Source: SZUA-584 sp041656035 (lineage in GTDB: Bacteria > Bacillota > Clostridia > Christensenellales > SZUA-584). From it: DNA of 64,000 nucleotides. This document shows positions 51,662 through 61,145 of the stretch, in pieces (positions within the stretch are counted from its first letter, which is position 1; each line of letters opens with the position of its first letter). The stretch is from contig CAZPHS010000003.1 of assembly GCA_964586785.1 (NCBI GenBank), positions 1 through 64,000 of the forward strand. Reading direction: 5' to 3'. The notes under the pieces are model-generated. The model did not search any database, had not been told where the DNA came from, and saw only the letters and a program-made list of their open reading frames with translations. The position numbers and the translations under genes are program-made.

Positions 51662-54004
51662 AAAGCAATTGTTATGGCGGGCGGAGGGGGCAAACGCTTA
51701 AGGCCTTTAACGTGTACCGTTCCAAAACCGATGGTAAAGATACTGGACAGGCCGATGCTCGAATATACTCTCGAGCATCTTTTCGCGCACGGCATAAATT
51801 ACGCCGCTATGACGCTTGGGTTTTTGCCGTCGGTTATAACGGATTATTTTGAGCGGCACAAAATAAACGGTATGCATATTTCTTATTATATAGAGGATTC
51901 TCCGCTGGGCACCGCGGGCGGGGTTAAAAACGCCGCCTCGTTTATAGACGGGACTTTTTTGGTTATAAGCGGCGACGCTCTTACCGATATAGATTTAACC
52001 AAAATGAAAAATGAGCATAAACAAAGCGGCGCTAAAGCCACCATCGCGCTTAAAAGAATGGGTAATCCGCGGGGCTACGGCGTTGTGATAACCGGCGGCG
52101 ACGGCAATGTGGAGCGGTTTGTGGAAAAGCCCGGATGGGAGGACGTATTTTCCGACAAGATAAATACGGGCATATACATGCTGGAGCCGGAAGTTTTGGA
52201 TTTGATACCCGACAAGCGCTCGTTCGATTTCGCCAAAGATTTGTTCCCGCTTATGCTGGGCGAGGGCATGGCAATTTACGGTCATGTGACGGACGGTTAC
52301 TGGTGCGACGTGGGCAGCGTTGAAAGCTATATACGCGTTCACGAGGATATGCTGCGCGGCATGGTAAACGCGAATATTTCCGGCCGCAACATAAGCGGCA
52401 TATGGGTTGGCGATAACGTGCGTCTTAGTGATACCGCGTTTATACAGCCGCCCGGGTTTATAGGCGCGGGCGCTTCAATAGGAGACGGCGCGAGAATTGG
52501 GCGCTATAGCTGCATAGGCGCAAACGCCCATGTAGGCGCGTATTCCTCTTTATCCCATTGCGTGCTGCATGAGGGCGCGCGGGTGGGAAGGCACGCGAGG
52601 CTTAGCGGCTGCGTTGTGGCGGTCGGCGGCGCGGTGGGTGAGCGGTGCAGCGTGCGGGAGGAAGCCGTGGTGGGAGAGCGTTGCCGGCTGGGGCAGGGCA
52701 GCAGGGTTTCGCCGCGGGTACGCATATGGCCGGATAAAAGCATAGGGTTCGGCGCCCGCGCGAATGAAAACATAATGTACGGGTACGGCGAGAGGTCGGG
52801 CTTTTTCGGCAGCGACGGTTTCGCGGGAGATTTGGGTGTTGATTTAACGCCACTTAGGCTCTCGCGGCTGTTCGGGGCGGTTGCGGAGTATATGTCGGGC
52901 AAAACCGCGGCGGTAAGCGCGGAAGCTTCCGCGGTATGTGAAGCCGCCGGAAAGCTTGCCGCCGGAATGCTTACGTTAAGCGGCGCCGACGTGTTCACTT
53001 TTCGCGGCGCGCAGCGTCCGGTGCTGGCGCTTTGCGCGCATTCTCTGGGCGCGGGGCTTTGCGTAACTCTGCGCACACACAGAAACAGGCTGTACGCCGA
53101 TGTATTCGAGCCGGATATTTTTATGTTAAGCAAAGCGGCTCGCGGAAAGATAGAGGAGAAATATTTCAATCTCGGTGAGACGCTGGCAAACAGGGACTGC
53201 GGCGCGGAAACATCGGCGGGAGCCGCCGAGAACTTTTATATTAACGCCGTTGCCGAAAAAATAGATTGGAGCGCGGCTAAGAGGGCCGGAACGCGCGTTG
53301 CCGTTTACGGCAGGCGCGGCGCGGACGATTTGCTCGCCCGCACTCTTTTATCGTGCGGCATAGGCGCGGCGCGCTTAAGCGGCGGTAAGTACGAGCCGGA
53401 AGCCGATTTCGGCGTGCGCCTAAACAGGAACGGAACCGTTAATTCGCTTTTTACCCCCAAGGGGCGCGTTTTAAGCGCGGACGAGTGCCGCATCGTTTGG
53501 TATTACCTTATTTTCAGCGGATACAATAAAAACAGTATAAAGCTGCAAAGCGGCGTGCTGCGCGGTATAACCGCAATGGCGGACATTTTCGGCATAAGCT
53601 ACGGCTTCGCGTCTGCCGAGGAATCGCTAAAAGAGCTTTCTTTAGACCAGCGGCGGTTGCTTTTCGACGGTATATTCGCCGTATGCCGGCTGGCGGAGCA
53701 TATAGCGCGGACAGGCGCGTCGCTGGACGAGATTGCCGATATGATATCGCCGCCGCATGTAAGGGTTAAGGCGGTAAGGTGCGGCTTTGAGAACATAGGC
53801 CGCGTTATAAGCGAAATGTACGCGAAGGGCGGAGCGCACGCGAGCGAAGGGCTGCGCATTAACCTTGATAAGGGCAGCGGCTATATATGCCCGCATTCGA
53901 CGCGCCCGTCCATACTTATACGCACGGAAGCCGATACCGAAGAATTCGCCGAAGAGCTTTGCGCCGAATATACGGATATGGTGAAAAAGATAATCGAAAA
54001 ATAA
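51659..54004 (+). CDS. Sugar-1-phosphate nucleotidyltransferase fused to degenerate phosphomutase domain
   Basis: 781 residues. About 1-235: a nucleotidyltransferase (VMAGGGGKRLRPLT, then PLGTAGGVKNAA and ISGDALTDID), making an NDP-sugar. About 250-370: left-handed beta-helix hexapeptide repeats (IGAGASIGDGARIG). About 375-781: a phosphomannomutase/phosphoglucomutase-like fold (FGSDGFAGDLG), but where the TASHNP phosphoserine loop belongs the sequence is VTLRTHRNRLYAD, so no phosphoserine. Related fusions exist in Cyanobacteria and Firmicutes. It may supply NDP-hexose for cell-surface glycans. Confidence 0.85.
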   Translation: MKAIVMAGGGGKRLRPLTCTVPKPMVKILDRPMLEYTLEHLFAHGINYAAMTLGFLPSVITDYFERHKINGMHISYYIEDSPLGTAGGVKNAASFIDGTFLVISGDALTDIDLTKMKNEHKQSGAKATIALKRMGNPRGYGVVITGGDGNVERFVEKPGWEDVFSDKINTGIYMLEPEVLDLIPDKRSFDFAKDLFPLMLGEGMAIYGHVTDGYWCDVGSVESYIRVHEDMLRGMVNANISGRNISGIWVGDNVRLSDTAFIQPPGFIGAGASIGDGARIGRYSCIGANAHVGAYSSLSHCVLHEGARVGRHARLSGCVVAVGGAVGERCSVREEAVVGERCRLGQGSRVSPRVRIWPDKSIGFGARANENIMYGYGERSGFFGSDGFAGDLGVDLTPLRLSRLFGAVAEYMSGKTAAVSAEASAVCEAAGKLAAGMLTLSGADVFTFRGAQRPVLALCAHSLGAGLCVTLRTHRNRLYADVFEPDIFMLSKAARGKIEEKYFNLGETLANRDCGAETSAGAAENFYINAVAEKIDWSAAKRAGTRVAVYGRRGADDLLARTLLSCGIGAARLSGGKYEPEADFGVRLNRNGTVNSLFTPKGRVLSADECRIVWYYLIFSGYNKNSIKLQSGVLRGITAMADIFGISYGFASAEESLKELSLDQRRLLFDGIFAVCRLAEHIARTGASLDEIADMISPPHVRVKAVRCGFENIGRVISEMYAKGGAHASEGLRINLDKGSGYICPHSTRPSILIRTEADTEEFAEELCAEYTDMVKKIIEK

Positions 54005-54048
54005 TACGACGATTGGAAATTTTTAAGGACCGCGCATATTTTAGCTTG

Positions 54049-54077
54049 AGCCGGATAAAGACGCCGGCTTTTTTTGT
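54049..54077 (+). terminator. Rho-independent terminator
   Basis: AGCCGG (54049-54054) pairs with CCGGCT (54064-54069), followed by a run of T. It ends the hslVU/nucleotidyltransferase region. Confidence 0.8.
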
Positions 54078-54106
54078 TCGCCGTTTTGCTTTTATGGTAA
54101 TTATTT

Positions 54107-54137
54107 TTGCCTGAAGACGGCGTTTTTGTGGTATAAT
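54107..54137 (+). promoter_or_regulatory. Candidate promoter of the RNase J gene
   Basis: TTGCCT at 54107-54112, a 19-bp spacer (long) and TATAAT at 54132-54137. Confidence 0.5.
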
Positions 54138-54227
54138 AGATTGTCGTTTAGAAATCCGAAAGCTTACGGCAGAGAAATAAACATTTGTTTTTAATATACA
54201 ATGCGTACATTAAGAGAGGAATAAGAT

Positions 54228-55892
54228 TTGTCGAAAAAACAACAGAATATAAGGATAATACCGCTGGGCGGGGTTGGCGAGATAGGCAAAAACATGTGGG
54301 TTATAGAATACGCCGAGCAGATGCTGGTTGTAGACTGCGGTTTTTGTTTCCCGCGGGAAGATATGCTCGGGGTAGATTATGTTATACCGGATATCACCTA
54401 TTTAAGAAAAAATAAAGAGAAGATTAAAGCCGTTCTTATAACGCACGGCCATGAAGACCATATAGGAGCCACTCCGTATCTTCTGCCCGAATTGGGTGCG
54501 CCCGTATACGGCACCGATTTAACTTTGGCTCTTATAGAAACAAAACTCGCGGAACGCAAAATAAATGGTGTGCAGTTTAATATTATAAAGCCGGGCGATA
54601 GCTTTTTGGCGGGCGCTTTTAAAATAGAAGCTATACGCGTAACGCACAGCATAGACGCGGCGCTTGGTTTTGCAATTCATACGCCCGCGGGCTCGATTGT
54701 GTATACGGGTGATTTCAAAGTGGACTATACCCCTGTTGACGGTAAAATTATTGATTTGGCCAAGTTCGCCAAGCTTGGGGAAAAGGGCGTGCTTGCGCTT
54801 TTATCAGACAGCACAAACGCCGAAAGCCCCGGGTTTACGATGTCGGAGAGCAGGGTTGGGGATACTTTCGAGAGCTATTTTAAAAAAGCCTCGGGGCGCA
54901 TAATAGTGGCGACGTTCGCGTCAAACATACATCGCTTGCAGCAGGTTGTCAGCGCGTCTAAGCGCTACGGCCGAAAGGTGTGCTTAACGGGGCGGAGCAT
55001 GGAGAAAATCGCCAAGGTCGCAAAACAGCTTGGTTATCTTAATCTTGACGAGGATATACTTGTAGAGCCCGAAGAGCTTGAGAAACTGAAAAATAACAAA
55101 ATAGCGATACTGACTACCGGCAGCCAGGGCGAGCCGATGTCCGGTCTTGTGCGCATGGCGGCGGGCGAGCATAAAAAGCTTGCCATGATTCCCGGGGACA
55201 CCGTTATTATATCGGCTTCCCCCATACCCGGAAACGAACGCTATGTATCAGACGTTATAAATATGCTGTACCGAAGGGGCGCGAATGTAATAAACGAAGG
55301 CATAGCCGACGTGCATGTTTCGGGGCACGCCTGCGAGGAAGAATTAAAGCTTATGCTCTCGCTTGTAAAGCCTAAATATTTCATACCCGTACACGGCGAA
55401 TACAGGCATTTATATCGTCACGCGGCGCTCGCGGAAAGCCTTGGGATAAAGCAAAGCCGTATTTTCATACCCGAGATTGGCAAAGTTATAGAAATAGGAA
55501 AAAAGTTTGCGTTGATGGGAGAGACGGTTCCGTCCGGAAGCGTTATAATAGACGGGTCGGGCGTCGGCGACGTCGGAAACGTTGTTCTGCGTGACAGGAA
55601 GCTGCTGTCTTCGGACGGGTTGTTTATTGTTGTGGTTTCGTTGTCCGCCGAAACGGGCGCGCTTATATCCGGTCCGGAGATAATATCGCGCGGCTTTGTG
55701 TATATGCGCGAATCCGCAGACCTTCTTGAAACCGCCCGAAATGTTGTTATAAGCGTTGTGGACGAATGCGCGCAGAACAAGATTACGGAATGGACGACAA
55801 TTAAAGGGCGCATAAAAAAGGCGCTTCGCGGCTTTCTGTACGAGAGCACAAAGCGCAATCCCATGATACTGCCTATAATAATAGACATATAA
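54228..55892 (+). CDS. rnj: Ribonuclease J
   Basis: 554 residues: metallo-beta-lactamase/beta-CASP RNase with 5'-exo and endonuclease activity, central to mRNA decay in Firmicutes. IIPLGGVGEIGKNMWV, the metal motif THGHEDHIGA, ALLSDSTNAESPG, TTGSQGEPMSGL and PVHGEYRH, then a C-terminal RNase J domain. The start is TTG 54228 after GAGAGGAA. Only one RNase J gene is in the window. Confidence 0.95.
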   Translation: MSKKQQNIRIIPLGGVGEIGKNMWVIEYAEQMLVVDCGFCFPREDMLGVDYVIPDITYLRKNKEKIKAVLITHGHEDHIGATPYLLPELGAPVYGTDLTLALIETKLAERKINGVQFNIIKPGDSFLAGAFKIEAIRVTHSIDAALGFAIHTPAGSIVYTGDFKVDYTPVDGKIIDLAKFAKLGEKGVLALLSDSTNAESPGFTMSESRVGDTFESYFKKASGRIIVATFASNIHRLQQVVSASKRYGRKVCLTGRSMEKIAKVAKQLGYLNLDEDILVEPEELEKLKNNKIAILTTGSQGEPMSGLVRMAAGEHKKLAMIPGDTVIISASPIPGNERYVSDVINMLYRRGANVINEGIADVHVSGHACEEELKLMLSLVKPKYFIPVHGEYRHLYRHAALAESLGIKQSRIFIPEIGKVIEIGKKFALMGETVPSGSVIIDGSGVGDVGNVVLRDRKLLSSDGLFIVVVSLSAETGALISGPEIISRGFVYMRESADLLETARNVVISVVDECAQNKITEWTTIKGRIKKALRGFLYESTKRNPMILPIIIDI

Positions 55893-55922
55893 AGCACTAT
55901 ATATTTGGAAGGAGTATAGTTT

Positions 55923-56270
55923 ATGCTGGTATACGATAAGGCGCATGAGCTCGCGGACGAACTTAAAAAATGTCCTGAGTACAGTGAATATAAAAGGCTC
56001 AAGGATACGGTAACATCCGACGAGAAAACAAAAGCGCTGCTTGCGGACTATAAAAAGCTTCAGCTTGAGGCGCAGGCGGGATATATCTCCGGCAATCAGA
56101 TGTCTGAGGAAACAATGGACAAGTTAAAAAAACTTGGTGAAGTGCTCGCTTTTAATAAGGACGTGACGGATTTTTTTGCCGCGGAATACCGCTTTCAAAC
56201 TTTGGTCGCGGACATATACAAGATACTCGGGGACGCGTGCGACTTGGGGTTTGATCTGTTCCCGGAATAA
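55923..56270 (+). CDS. YlbF/YmcA-family protein
   Basis: 115 residues, all-helical: VYDKAHELADELKKCPEY, then SDEKTKALLADYKKLQLEAQ, and LAFNKDVTDFFAAEYRF. Members form the Y-complex (YlbF, YmcA, YaaT) that directs RNase Y maturation of mRNAs and affects sporulation and competence. ATG 55923 has GGAAGGAG upstream, 30 bases after the RNase J gene, so both are RNA-decay factors in one transcript. Confidence 0.88.
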   Translation: MLVYDKAHELADELKKCPEYSEYKRLKDTVTSDEKTKALLADYKKLQLEAQAGYISGNQMSEETMDKLKKLGEVLAFNKDVTDFFAAEYRFQTLVADIYKILGDACDLGFDLFPE

Positions 56271-56280
56271 GGAAAACATT

Positions 56281-57516
56281 ATGGCTAAAGACAATAACAA
56301 CTATATAGACGATATAGGTTCCAATACGCGCACTTTTTCGCTGAACGGTTCCGCAAACGAGCCGCTTGAGAAATGCGAGGAGCGCGAATCGTTAAAGGAG
56401 ATGCCTGCCGGAATAATGGCGTGGCGCGTAACGCGCCCTTTGCTTATTTTGCTGGCAAGCGTTTTTCTGGTCGCGGCTTTGGGCGTTTTTGTTTACAACT
56501 ATATAGAACAAAATTATTTGCTTCCGGTATCGGGCGACACCGCCGTCAAACGTATTGAGATAAGGGCGGGCTCGTCTCTTTCCAAGATTGCTATGCTGCT
56601 TTACGAGGAAGGCATTATACGCAACAAATTTGTATTTCAGCTTTATGTCGATTTGAACGATATGTCGTCAAGCCTAAAGGCGGGGCGTTACGATTTGTCT
56701 CCAAGCATGACTATGGAACAAATTGCCGCCATATTAAAAGAGGGCGACGGGGGGCGCAAAACAAAAACGGTCACTTTTACCGAGGGCTCGTCCGTGGAGA
56801 TAATAGCTTCAAGGCTGGTTGCCGCCGAGATATTTGACGAGCAAAGGCGCGGCGAGTTCCTTGCGTTATGCAACGACGCCGAGGCTTTCTCCGACTATGA
56901 TTTTATATCTAAGCTTGCCGATGAGGCGGCGGACGGGCGCAAATATCTGCTTGAAGGATACCTGTTTCCAGACACATACGAATTTTATATTGACGCGGAG
57001 CCCAAGGATATAATAAGGAGGCTTCTTAACCAGTTCGACAATGTGTTTACCGTTACTTTTGAAGACAGGGCAAAAGAGCTTGGCTTGAGCGTAAACGAAG
57101 CGGTGACTCTCGCGTCCATAGTCGAGTGGGAAGCGCTGCCTAAGGATTATAAAAAAGTGTCGTCGGTGTTCTACAACCGCATAAAGGATAAGATGCGCCT
57201 TGATTCGTGCGCTACTCTGGCTTATGTGACGGGAGAAAGAAAGCTGCAGTATACGGCGGAGGAGCGCGGTATGGATTCCCCGTACAACACATATAAGCTG
57301 ACGGGGCTGCCTATAGGTCCGGTGGGAAATCCGGGCCAGAAGGCTATTGAAGCGGCTCTGTATCCGGACGATGAATATATAAAAGAAGGGTATCTGTATT
57401 TTTGCAATAAAGACCCCGAAACCGGCGAGCTCGCGTTCGCGAAAACATTAAAAGAGCACGATAAAAACGTGGAAAAATATTCGCCTCTTTGGAATAACAC
57501 TAATGGCAAAGATTGA
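56281..57516 (+). CDS. mltG: Endolytic peptidoglycan transglycosylase MltG
   Basis: 411 residues. A cytosolic N-terminal tail of about 55 residues, one membrane segment (PLLILLASVFLVAALGVFVY), a LysM-like domain, then the YceG catalytic domain with the catalytic Glu in ASIVEWEALPKDY and C-terminal PYNTYKLTGLPIGPVGNPG. It cleaves nascent glycan strands. ATG 56281 has AAGGAA upstream; the longer frame inside ylbF is rejected. Confidence 0.93.
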   Translation: MAKDNNNYIDDIGSNTRTFSLNGSANEPLEKCEERESLKEMPAGIMAWRVTRPLLILLASVFLVAALGVFVYNYIEQNYLLPVSGDTAVKRIEIRAGSSLSKIAMLLYEEGIIRNKFVFQLYVDLNDMSSSLKAGRYDLSPSMTMEQIAAILKEGDGGRKTKTVTFTEGSSVEIIASRLVAAEIFDEQRRGEFLALCNDAEAFSDYDFISKLADEAADGRKYLLEGYLFPDTYEFYIDAEPKDIIRRLLNQFDNVFTVTFEDRAKELGLSVNEAVTLASIVEWEALPKDYKKVSSVFYNRIKDKMRLDSCATLAYVTGERKLQYTAEERGMDSPYNTYKLTGLPIGPVGNPGQKAIEAALYPDDEYIKEGYLYFCNKDPETGELAFAKTLKEHDKNVEKYSPLWNNTNGKD

Positions 57517-58717
57517 GCTGCTTGCTCCGGCGGGCGGCCTTGAAAGCCTGCGCGCCGCCTCCGATTTCGGCGCGGACGCCGTTTACGCGGCGGGCAAGGC
57601 GTACGGTATGCGCGCCTTTGCGGAAAACTTTACGCGGGACGGCATAAAACGGGCGGCGGATTTGCTGCACGGCGCAGGCAAAAAACTCTACGTTGCGCTT
57701 AACGCCGTATTTCATCAAAACGATTTTTTGGGGCTTGACGAGTATATAGCTTTTCTTGGGGAAGCGGGAGCGGACGCTTTTATAATATCAGACCCGGGGG
57801 TGCTTCGCGCCGCGAAACGGGCGGCGCCCGGCGTGCCCGTCCATATAAGCACTCAGCAAAGCACAAGCAATTCCCACAGCGCGAATTTCTGGCACGAAAA
57901 CGGCGCGAGCCGCGTTATATTGGCGCGTGAATTATCTCTTGACGATATTGCCGATATACGCGCAAAAACGCCCAAAGCCCTTGAGCTTGAAGCTTTTGTT
58001 CACGGCGCTATGTGCGTCGCGTATTCGGGAAGGTGCCTTCTAAGCGGCGTTTTAACGGGGCGCAGCGGAAACAAAGGCGAATGCGCGCAGCCTTGCCGGT
58101 GGAAATACTATTTATACGAAAAAGGCTGTGAAGGGGAGTATCTTCCTGTTTATTCCGACGATAAGGGCACATATGTGCTTAACTCCAAGGATTTATGCAT
58201 GATTGAACACTTGAAAAAGATTATTGACGCCGGTGTCACCTCGCTTAAAATTGAGGGAAGGATGAAATCGGCGTATTATGTCGCCTGCGTAACGCGCGCT
58301 TACAGAAAGGCGCTTGACGATGTCATTGCGGATATTCCCTTCGACGAAAGCCTTCTTGACGAGGTAAGCAAGGCGGGCAGCCGCTCCTTTACAACCGGCT
58401 TTTATTTCGGCAATCCGCGTGAATGCGGCCAAGACGCCAAGCTGGGTACGGCGGTGCGCACGCACGATTTTGTCGGCGTGGTAAAACAGCCTTCGGACGG
58501 CGAAGGATGGGCGCTTGTGCAGCAGCGCGGCAAGTTCTGTACGGGAGACATTTTAGAGGCGCTCTCGCCCGGCGGTTGCGGCGGCTTTGTTGTTTCCGGC
58601 ATACGCTCAAAGACGGGGGAGCCGAGGGAGAGCGCGCCGCATCCCATGGAGGCCGTTTATATAAACTGCGATTATAATCTTTCGGCGGGCGATATGCTGC
58701 GCAAGAAGAACGAATAA
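57503..58717 (+). CDS. Peptidase U32 family protein
   Basis: 404 residues: ELLAPAGGLESLRAASDFGADAVY at the start, and the U32 signature region ELEAFVHGAMCVAYSGRCLLS, followed by the cysteines of GNKGECAQPCRWKY. In E. coli relatives (RlhA, TrhP) act in RNA hydroxylation, so an RNA-modifying role is as likely as proteolysis. It overlaps mltG by 14 bases, indicating translational coupling. Confidence 0.92.
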   Translation: MAKIELLAPAGGLESLRAASDFGADAVYAAGKAYGMRAFAENFTRDGIKRAADLLHGAGKKLYVALNAVFHQNDFLGLDEYIAFLGEAGADAFIISDPGVLRAAKRAAPGVPVHISTQQSTSNSHSANFWHENGASRVILARELSLDDIADIRAKTPKALELEAFVHGAMCVAYSGRCLLSGVLTGRSGNKGECAQPCRWKYYLYEKGCEGEYLPVYSDDKGTYVLNSKDLCMIEHLKKIIDAGVTSLKIEGRMKSAYYVACVTRAYRKALDDVIADIPFDESLLDEVSKAGSRSFTTGFYFGNPRECGQDAKLGTAVRTHDFVGVVKQPSDGEGWALVQQRGKFCTGDILEALSPGGCGGFVVSGIRSKTGEPRESAPHPMEAVYINCDYNLSAGDMLRKKNE

Positions 58718-58758
58718 CAAATCAAACATTTGCGGCGTACCGCGAAGGAGCATATTTT

Positions 58759-59310
58759 ATGAGCAAGCACAGGGATTATATACAGACTTATACTAAAAAA
58801 GTTTTTGACCCGTTTAATATTTGCGCGGAAGATATAAATATTGAGGATATAGCGCACTCGCTTTCAATGACAGTTCGCGCCAACGGTCATATTAAACATT
58901 TTTATTCCGTCGCGCAGCACGCTATAGATTGCGTCAACGAGGCGAAAGCAAGAAAACTAAGCCGCAGGATTGCGCTGACTTGCCTGCTTCATGACGCGTC
59001 CGAATGCTATATAGCGGATATACCGCGTCCGGTAAAGCACCGTTTAAACGGTTACGCGCGCATAGAGGAAAAGATAAGCGAGGCTGTTTTTTTGGCGTTC
59101 GGAGCGGGCAATCTGACGGAAGAAGAGCGGCGCGAAGTAGCCGATATAGACGACGCGCTGCTGTATCACGAGTTTCTCGCTCTTGCCGGTTTGGCGCTTT
59201 TCGAACCCGCCCCAAGGCTTTTTGGCGCTCACAGCTTTGAATACGAAGAGATGCGCGACGTTAAAGCAAAATTCATTGATATATTTACACAGCTTACAAA
59301 AGCCGAATAA
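58759..59310 (+). CDS. HD-domain hydrolase, YfbR-like
   Basis: 183 residues with the HD metal motif set: FYSVAQHAI (His), LLHDASECYIADIPRPVK (His-Asp), and Asp in DIDDALLYHE. Similar proteins are 5'-nucleotidases or nucleotide phosphohydrolases. AAGGAGC precedes ATG 58759. Convergent with the flavodoxin gene. A perfect 7-base stem CTGTGAG/CTCACAG (59322-59342) lies between them and may end transcription on both strands. Confidence 0.82.
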   Translation: MSKHRDYIQTYTKKVFDPFNICAEDINIEDIAHSLSMTVRANGHIKHFYSVAQHAIDCVNEAKARKLSRRIALTCLLHDASECYIADIPRPVKHRLNGYARIEEKISEAVFLAFGAGNLTEEERREVADIDDALLYHEFLALAGLALFEPAPRLFGAHSFEYEEMRDVKAKFIDIFTQLTKAE

Positions 59311-59336
59311 ATATTAAACGGCTGTGAGTATTTCGC

Positions 59337-59798
59337 TCACAGATCAGCCAGCGTAAGCGCCCAGTTCGCGGCGCGTTTAAGTTCGCCTTCAGCGAGAGGA
59401 CCTTCGTTTGCGGTAACATAGAAACCTTCGGGCGGGGCGGCGAGCTTAACGCCTTTTTTTAGCAGCAGCTTTTGAATATAACCGGAGGCGTAACCGAAAC
59501 GCCCGGCCATCTTCTTTAAAAACTTTGAATCTATGGTATTGATATCAATGCGCGTATCAAAAGCGGCGGCGCTTATGCCCGTAAGCTTTTTTGCGGGCAG
59601 TTTTTTTATCCACGCCGTTACGGCGGGCGTCGGCCTGAAGGCGCGGGTGGGGGAACCGATAATAAGCAAGCCGGCGTCAAGCCGGTCCGCGTCATTATCC
59701 GTAATACGCATGGGCGCGGCTCCTATGGCGTCGGCGATAAACAAAGCGAGCTTCTCTGTGTTGCCGAACACGGAATCATACAAAACTACTGTTTTCAT
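59337..59798 (-). CDS. Flavodoxin-family protein
   Basis: 153 residues: VVLYDSVFGNTEKLALFIADAI, the FMN phosphate loop of flavodoxins (S/T-x-x-G-N-T), then LLIIGSPTRAFRPTPAVTAWI. It resembles short flavodoxins annotated as flavodoxin/nitric oxide synthase domain proteins in Clostridia. A likely cytosolic electron carrier. Monocistronic on the minus strand. Confidence 0.85.
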   Translation of the reverse strand: MKTVVLYDSVFGNTEKLALFIADAIGAAPMRITDNDADRLDAGLLIIGSPTRAFRPTPAVTAWIKKLPAKKLTGISAAAFDTRIDINTIDSKFLKKMAGRFGYASGYIQKLLLKKGVKLAAPPEGFYVTANEGPLAEGELKRAANWALTLADL

Positions 59799-60011
59799 AA
59801 CGCAAAGGCTCCCTATTGAATTATATGGAATGATTATATCAGATTTTTATATATTGCAATAGTCGTGTATAAAAGATTTGAATCAGGGCATAATGGAATA
59901 CTTGAGGGTATTATTTACTTTTTTGGACTTTGCATTAAAAACACACTATTTAGATGTTTTCATATTATAAAATATAACGCCCGCGCAAGGGCGATATCAA
60001 GGAGAAACAAA

Positions 60012-60203
60012 ATGAAGTATGAAGATTATCCCGATATGGCCGCAATGGCAAAGGTTTGCGTGCCATGGGAACAGGTGATAAGCGACGTGATGCTCGCGCG
60101 CGCGTATGTGCCGTGGCAGAAACTATGCGAGACATATAAGCCTATGCGGTCATTAAAAGCGGGTACGGCGTTCCCCGAGCTTTTTATGCCGTATTCCGGC
60201 TGA
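60012..60203 (+). CDS. cotJA: Spore coat associated protein CotJA
   Basis: 63 residues with the CotJA pattern: MAKVCVPWEQ, ARAYVPWQKLCETY and AFPELFMPYSG. A small inner-coat protein of the forespore. ATG 60012 has AAGGAG upstream; a longer frame from 59865 has none. Upstream, CATATTAT (about 59961) resembles a sigma-E -10 box, but I see no good -35. Confidence 0.92.
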   Translation: MKYEDYPDMAAMAKVCVPWEQVISDVMLARAYVPWQKLCETYKPMRSLKAGTAFPELFMPYSG

Positions 60204-60221
60204 ATCTTAAGGAGCAGTGAC

Positions 60222-60497
60222 ATGAACAAAGAGGAAATGTTAAGAGAGCTTACGGCAATGGATTTTTACACGGTAGACCTGCAGTTGTATTTGAACACCC
60301 ATCCGAACGACCGCGAGGCGCTGGCCAAATACAACGCGGTGGCGGAAAAGGCAAACGCGCTGCGGAGGGAATACGAGACGATGTTCGGGCCGCTCAATTC
60401 GTTCCGCTCCACAAGCAAATATCCGTGGCAATGGATAGACGATCCATGGCCGTGGCAGTATCAATTTAATTTTAATTTGACGGGGGATGATAAATAA
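60222..60497 (+). CDS. cotJB: Spore coat protein CotJB
   Basis: 91 residues: LRELTAMDFYTVDLQLYLNT and the C-terminal WQWIDDPWPWQY, both typical of CotJB. Needed for assembly of CotJC in the coat. It starts 18 bases after cotJA and its stop overlaps the next start region. Confidence 0.94.
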   Translation: MNKEEMLRELTAMDFYTVDLQLYLNTHPNDREALAKYNAVAEKANALRREYETMFGPLNSFRSTSKYPWQWIDDPWPWQYQFNFNLTGDDK

Positions 60498-61087
60498 TGT
60501 GGATATATGAAAAGAAGCTTGAATACCCCGTTAAAATCAAAAAGCCCGATCCGAGAATGGCTAAAGTGGTAATTACGCAATACGGCGGGCCGGACGGGGA
60601 GCTTGCGGCGTCGCTTCGGTATTTAAGCCAGAGGTTTTCTATGATTACACCGGAAGCGAAGGCGACGCTTAACGATATAGGCACGGAGGAGCTGGCGCAT
60701 CTTGAGATGATTGGCACCATGGTAAAGCAGCTTACCGAAAACGCCAGCGTAGAGGAAATAGAAAAGGCGGGGCTCGCCCCGTATTACGCCGACCACGACA
60801 GGGCGGTATATCCGGCTAACGCGTCGGGGAATCCGTTTACGGCGGCTTATATTCAGTCTAAGGGAGACCCCATAACGGATTTGTATGAAGATATGGCCGC
60901 GGAACAAAAAGCGCGCTCTACTTACGAATATCTTATACAGCTGGCAAGCGACCCCGATGTGATAGAGCCGCTGAGATTTTTAAGAGAGCGTGAGATTGTA
61001 CACTTTCAGCGTTTCGGCGAGGCTCTTCGCCGCGTGCAGGACTATCTTGGAAATAAAAAACGCTTCAGCTACAAAAGCCGCGGCTGA
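60497..61087 (+). CDS. cotJC: Spore coat protein CotJC, manganese catalase family
   Basis: 196 residues with a ferritin-like dimanganese catalase fold. Metal ligands lie in the helix carrying GTEELAHLEMIG and in EREIVHFQRFG (Glu and His pairs), with LASLRYLSQRF-like first helix nearby (AASLRYLSQRFSM). It protects spores from peroxide. Immediately coupled to cotJB. Confidence 0.95.
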   Translation: MWIYEKKLEYPVKIKKPDPRMAKVVITQYGGPDGELAASLRYLSQRFSMITPEAKATLNDIGTEELAHLEMIGTMVKQLTENASVEEIEKAGLAPYYADHDRAVYPANASGNPFTAAYIQSKGDPITDLYEDMAAEQKARSTYEYLIQLASDPDVIEPLRFLREREIVHFQRFGEALRRVQDYLGNKKRFSYKSRG

Positions 61088-61145
61088 TTGTAACCGCGCA
61101 AATACGGGGCTTGCGCAACCGCAGGCCCCGTTTATCGCCTGCATT

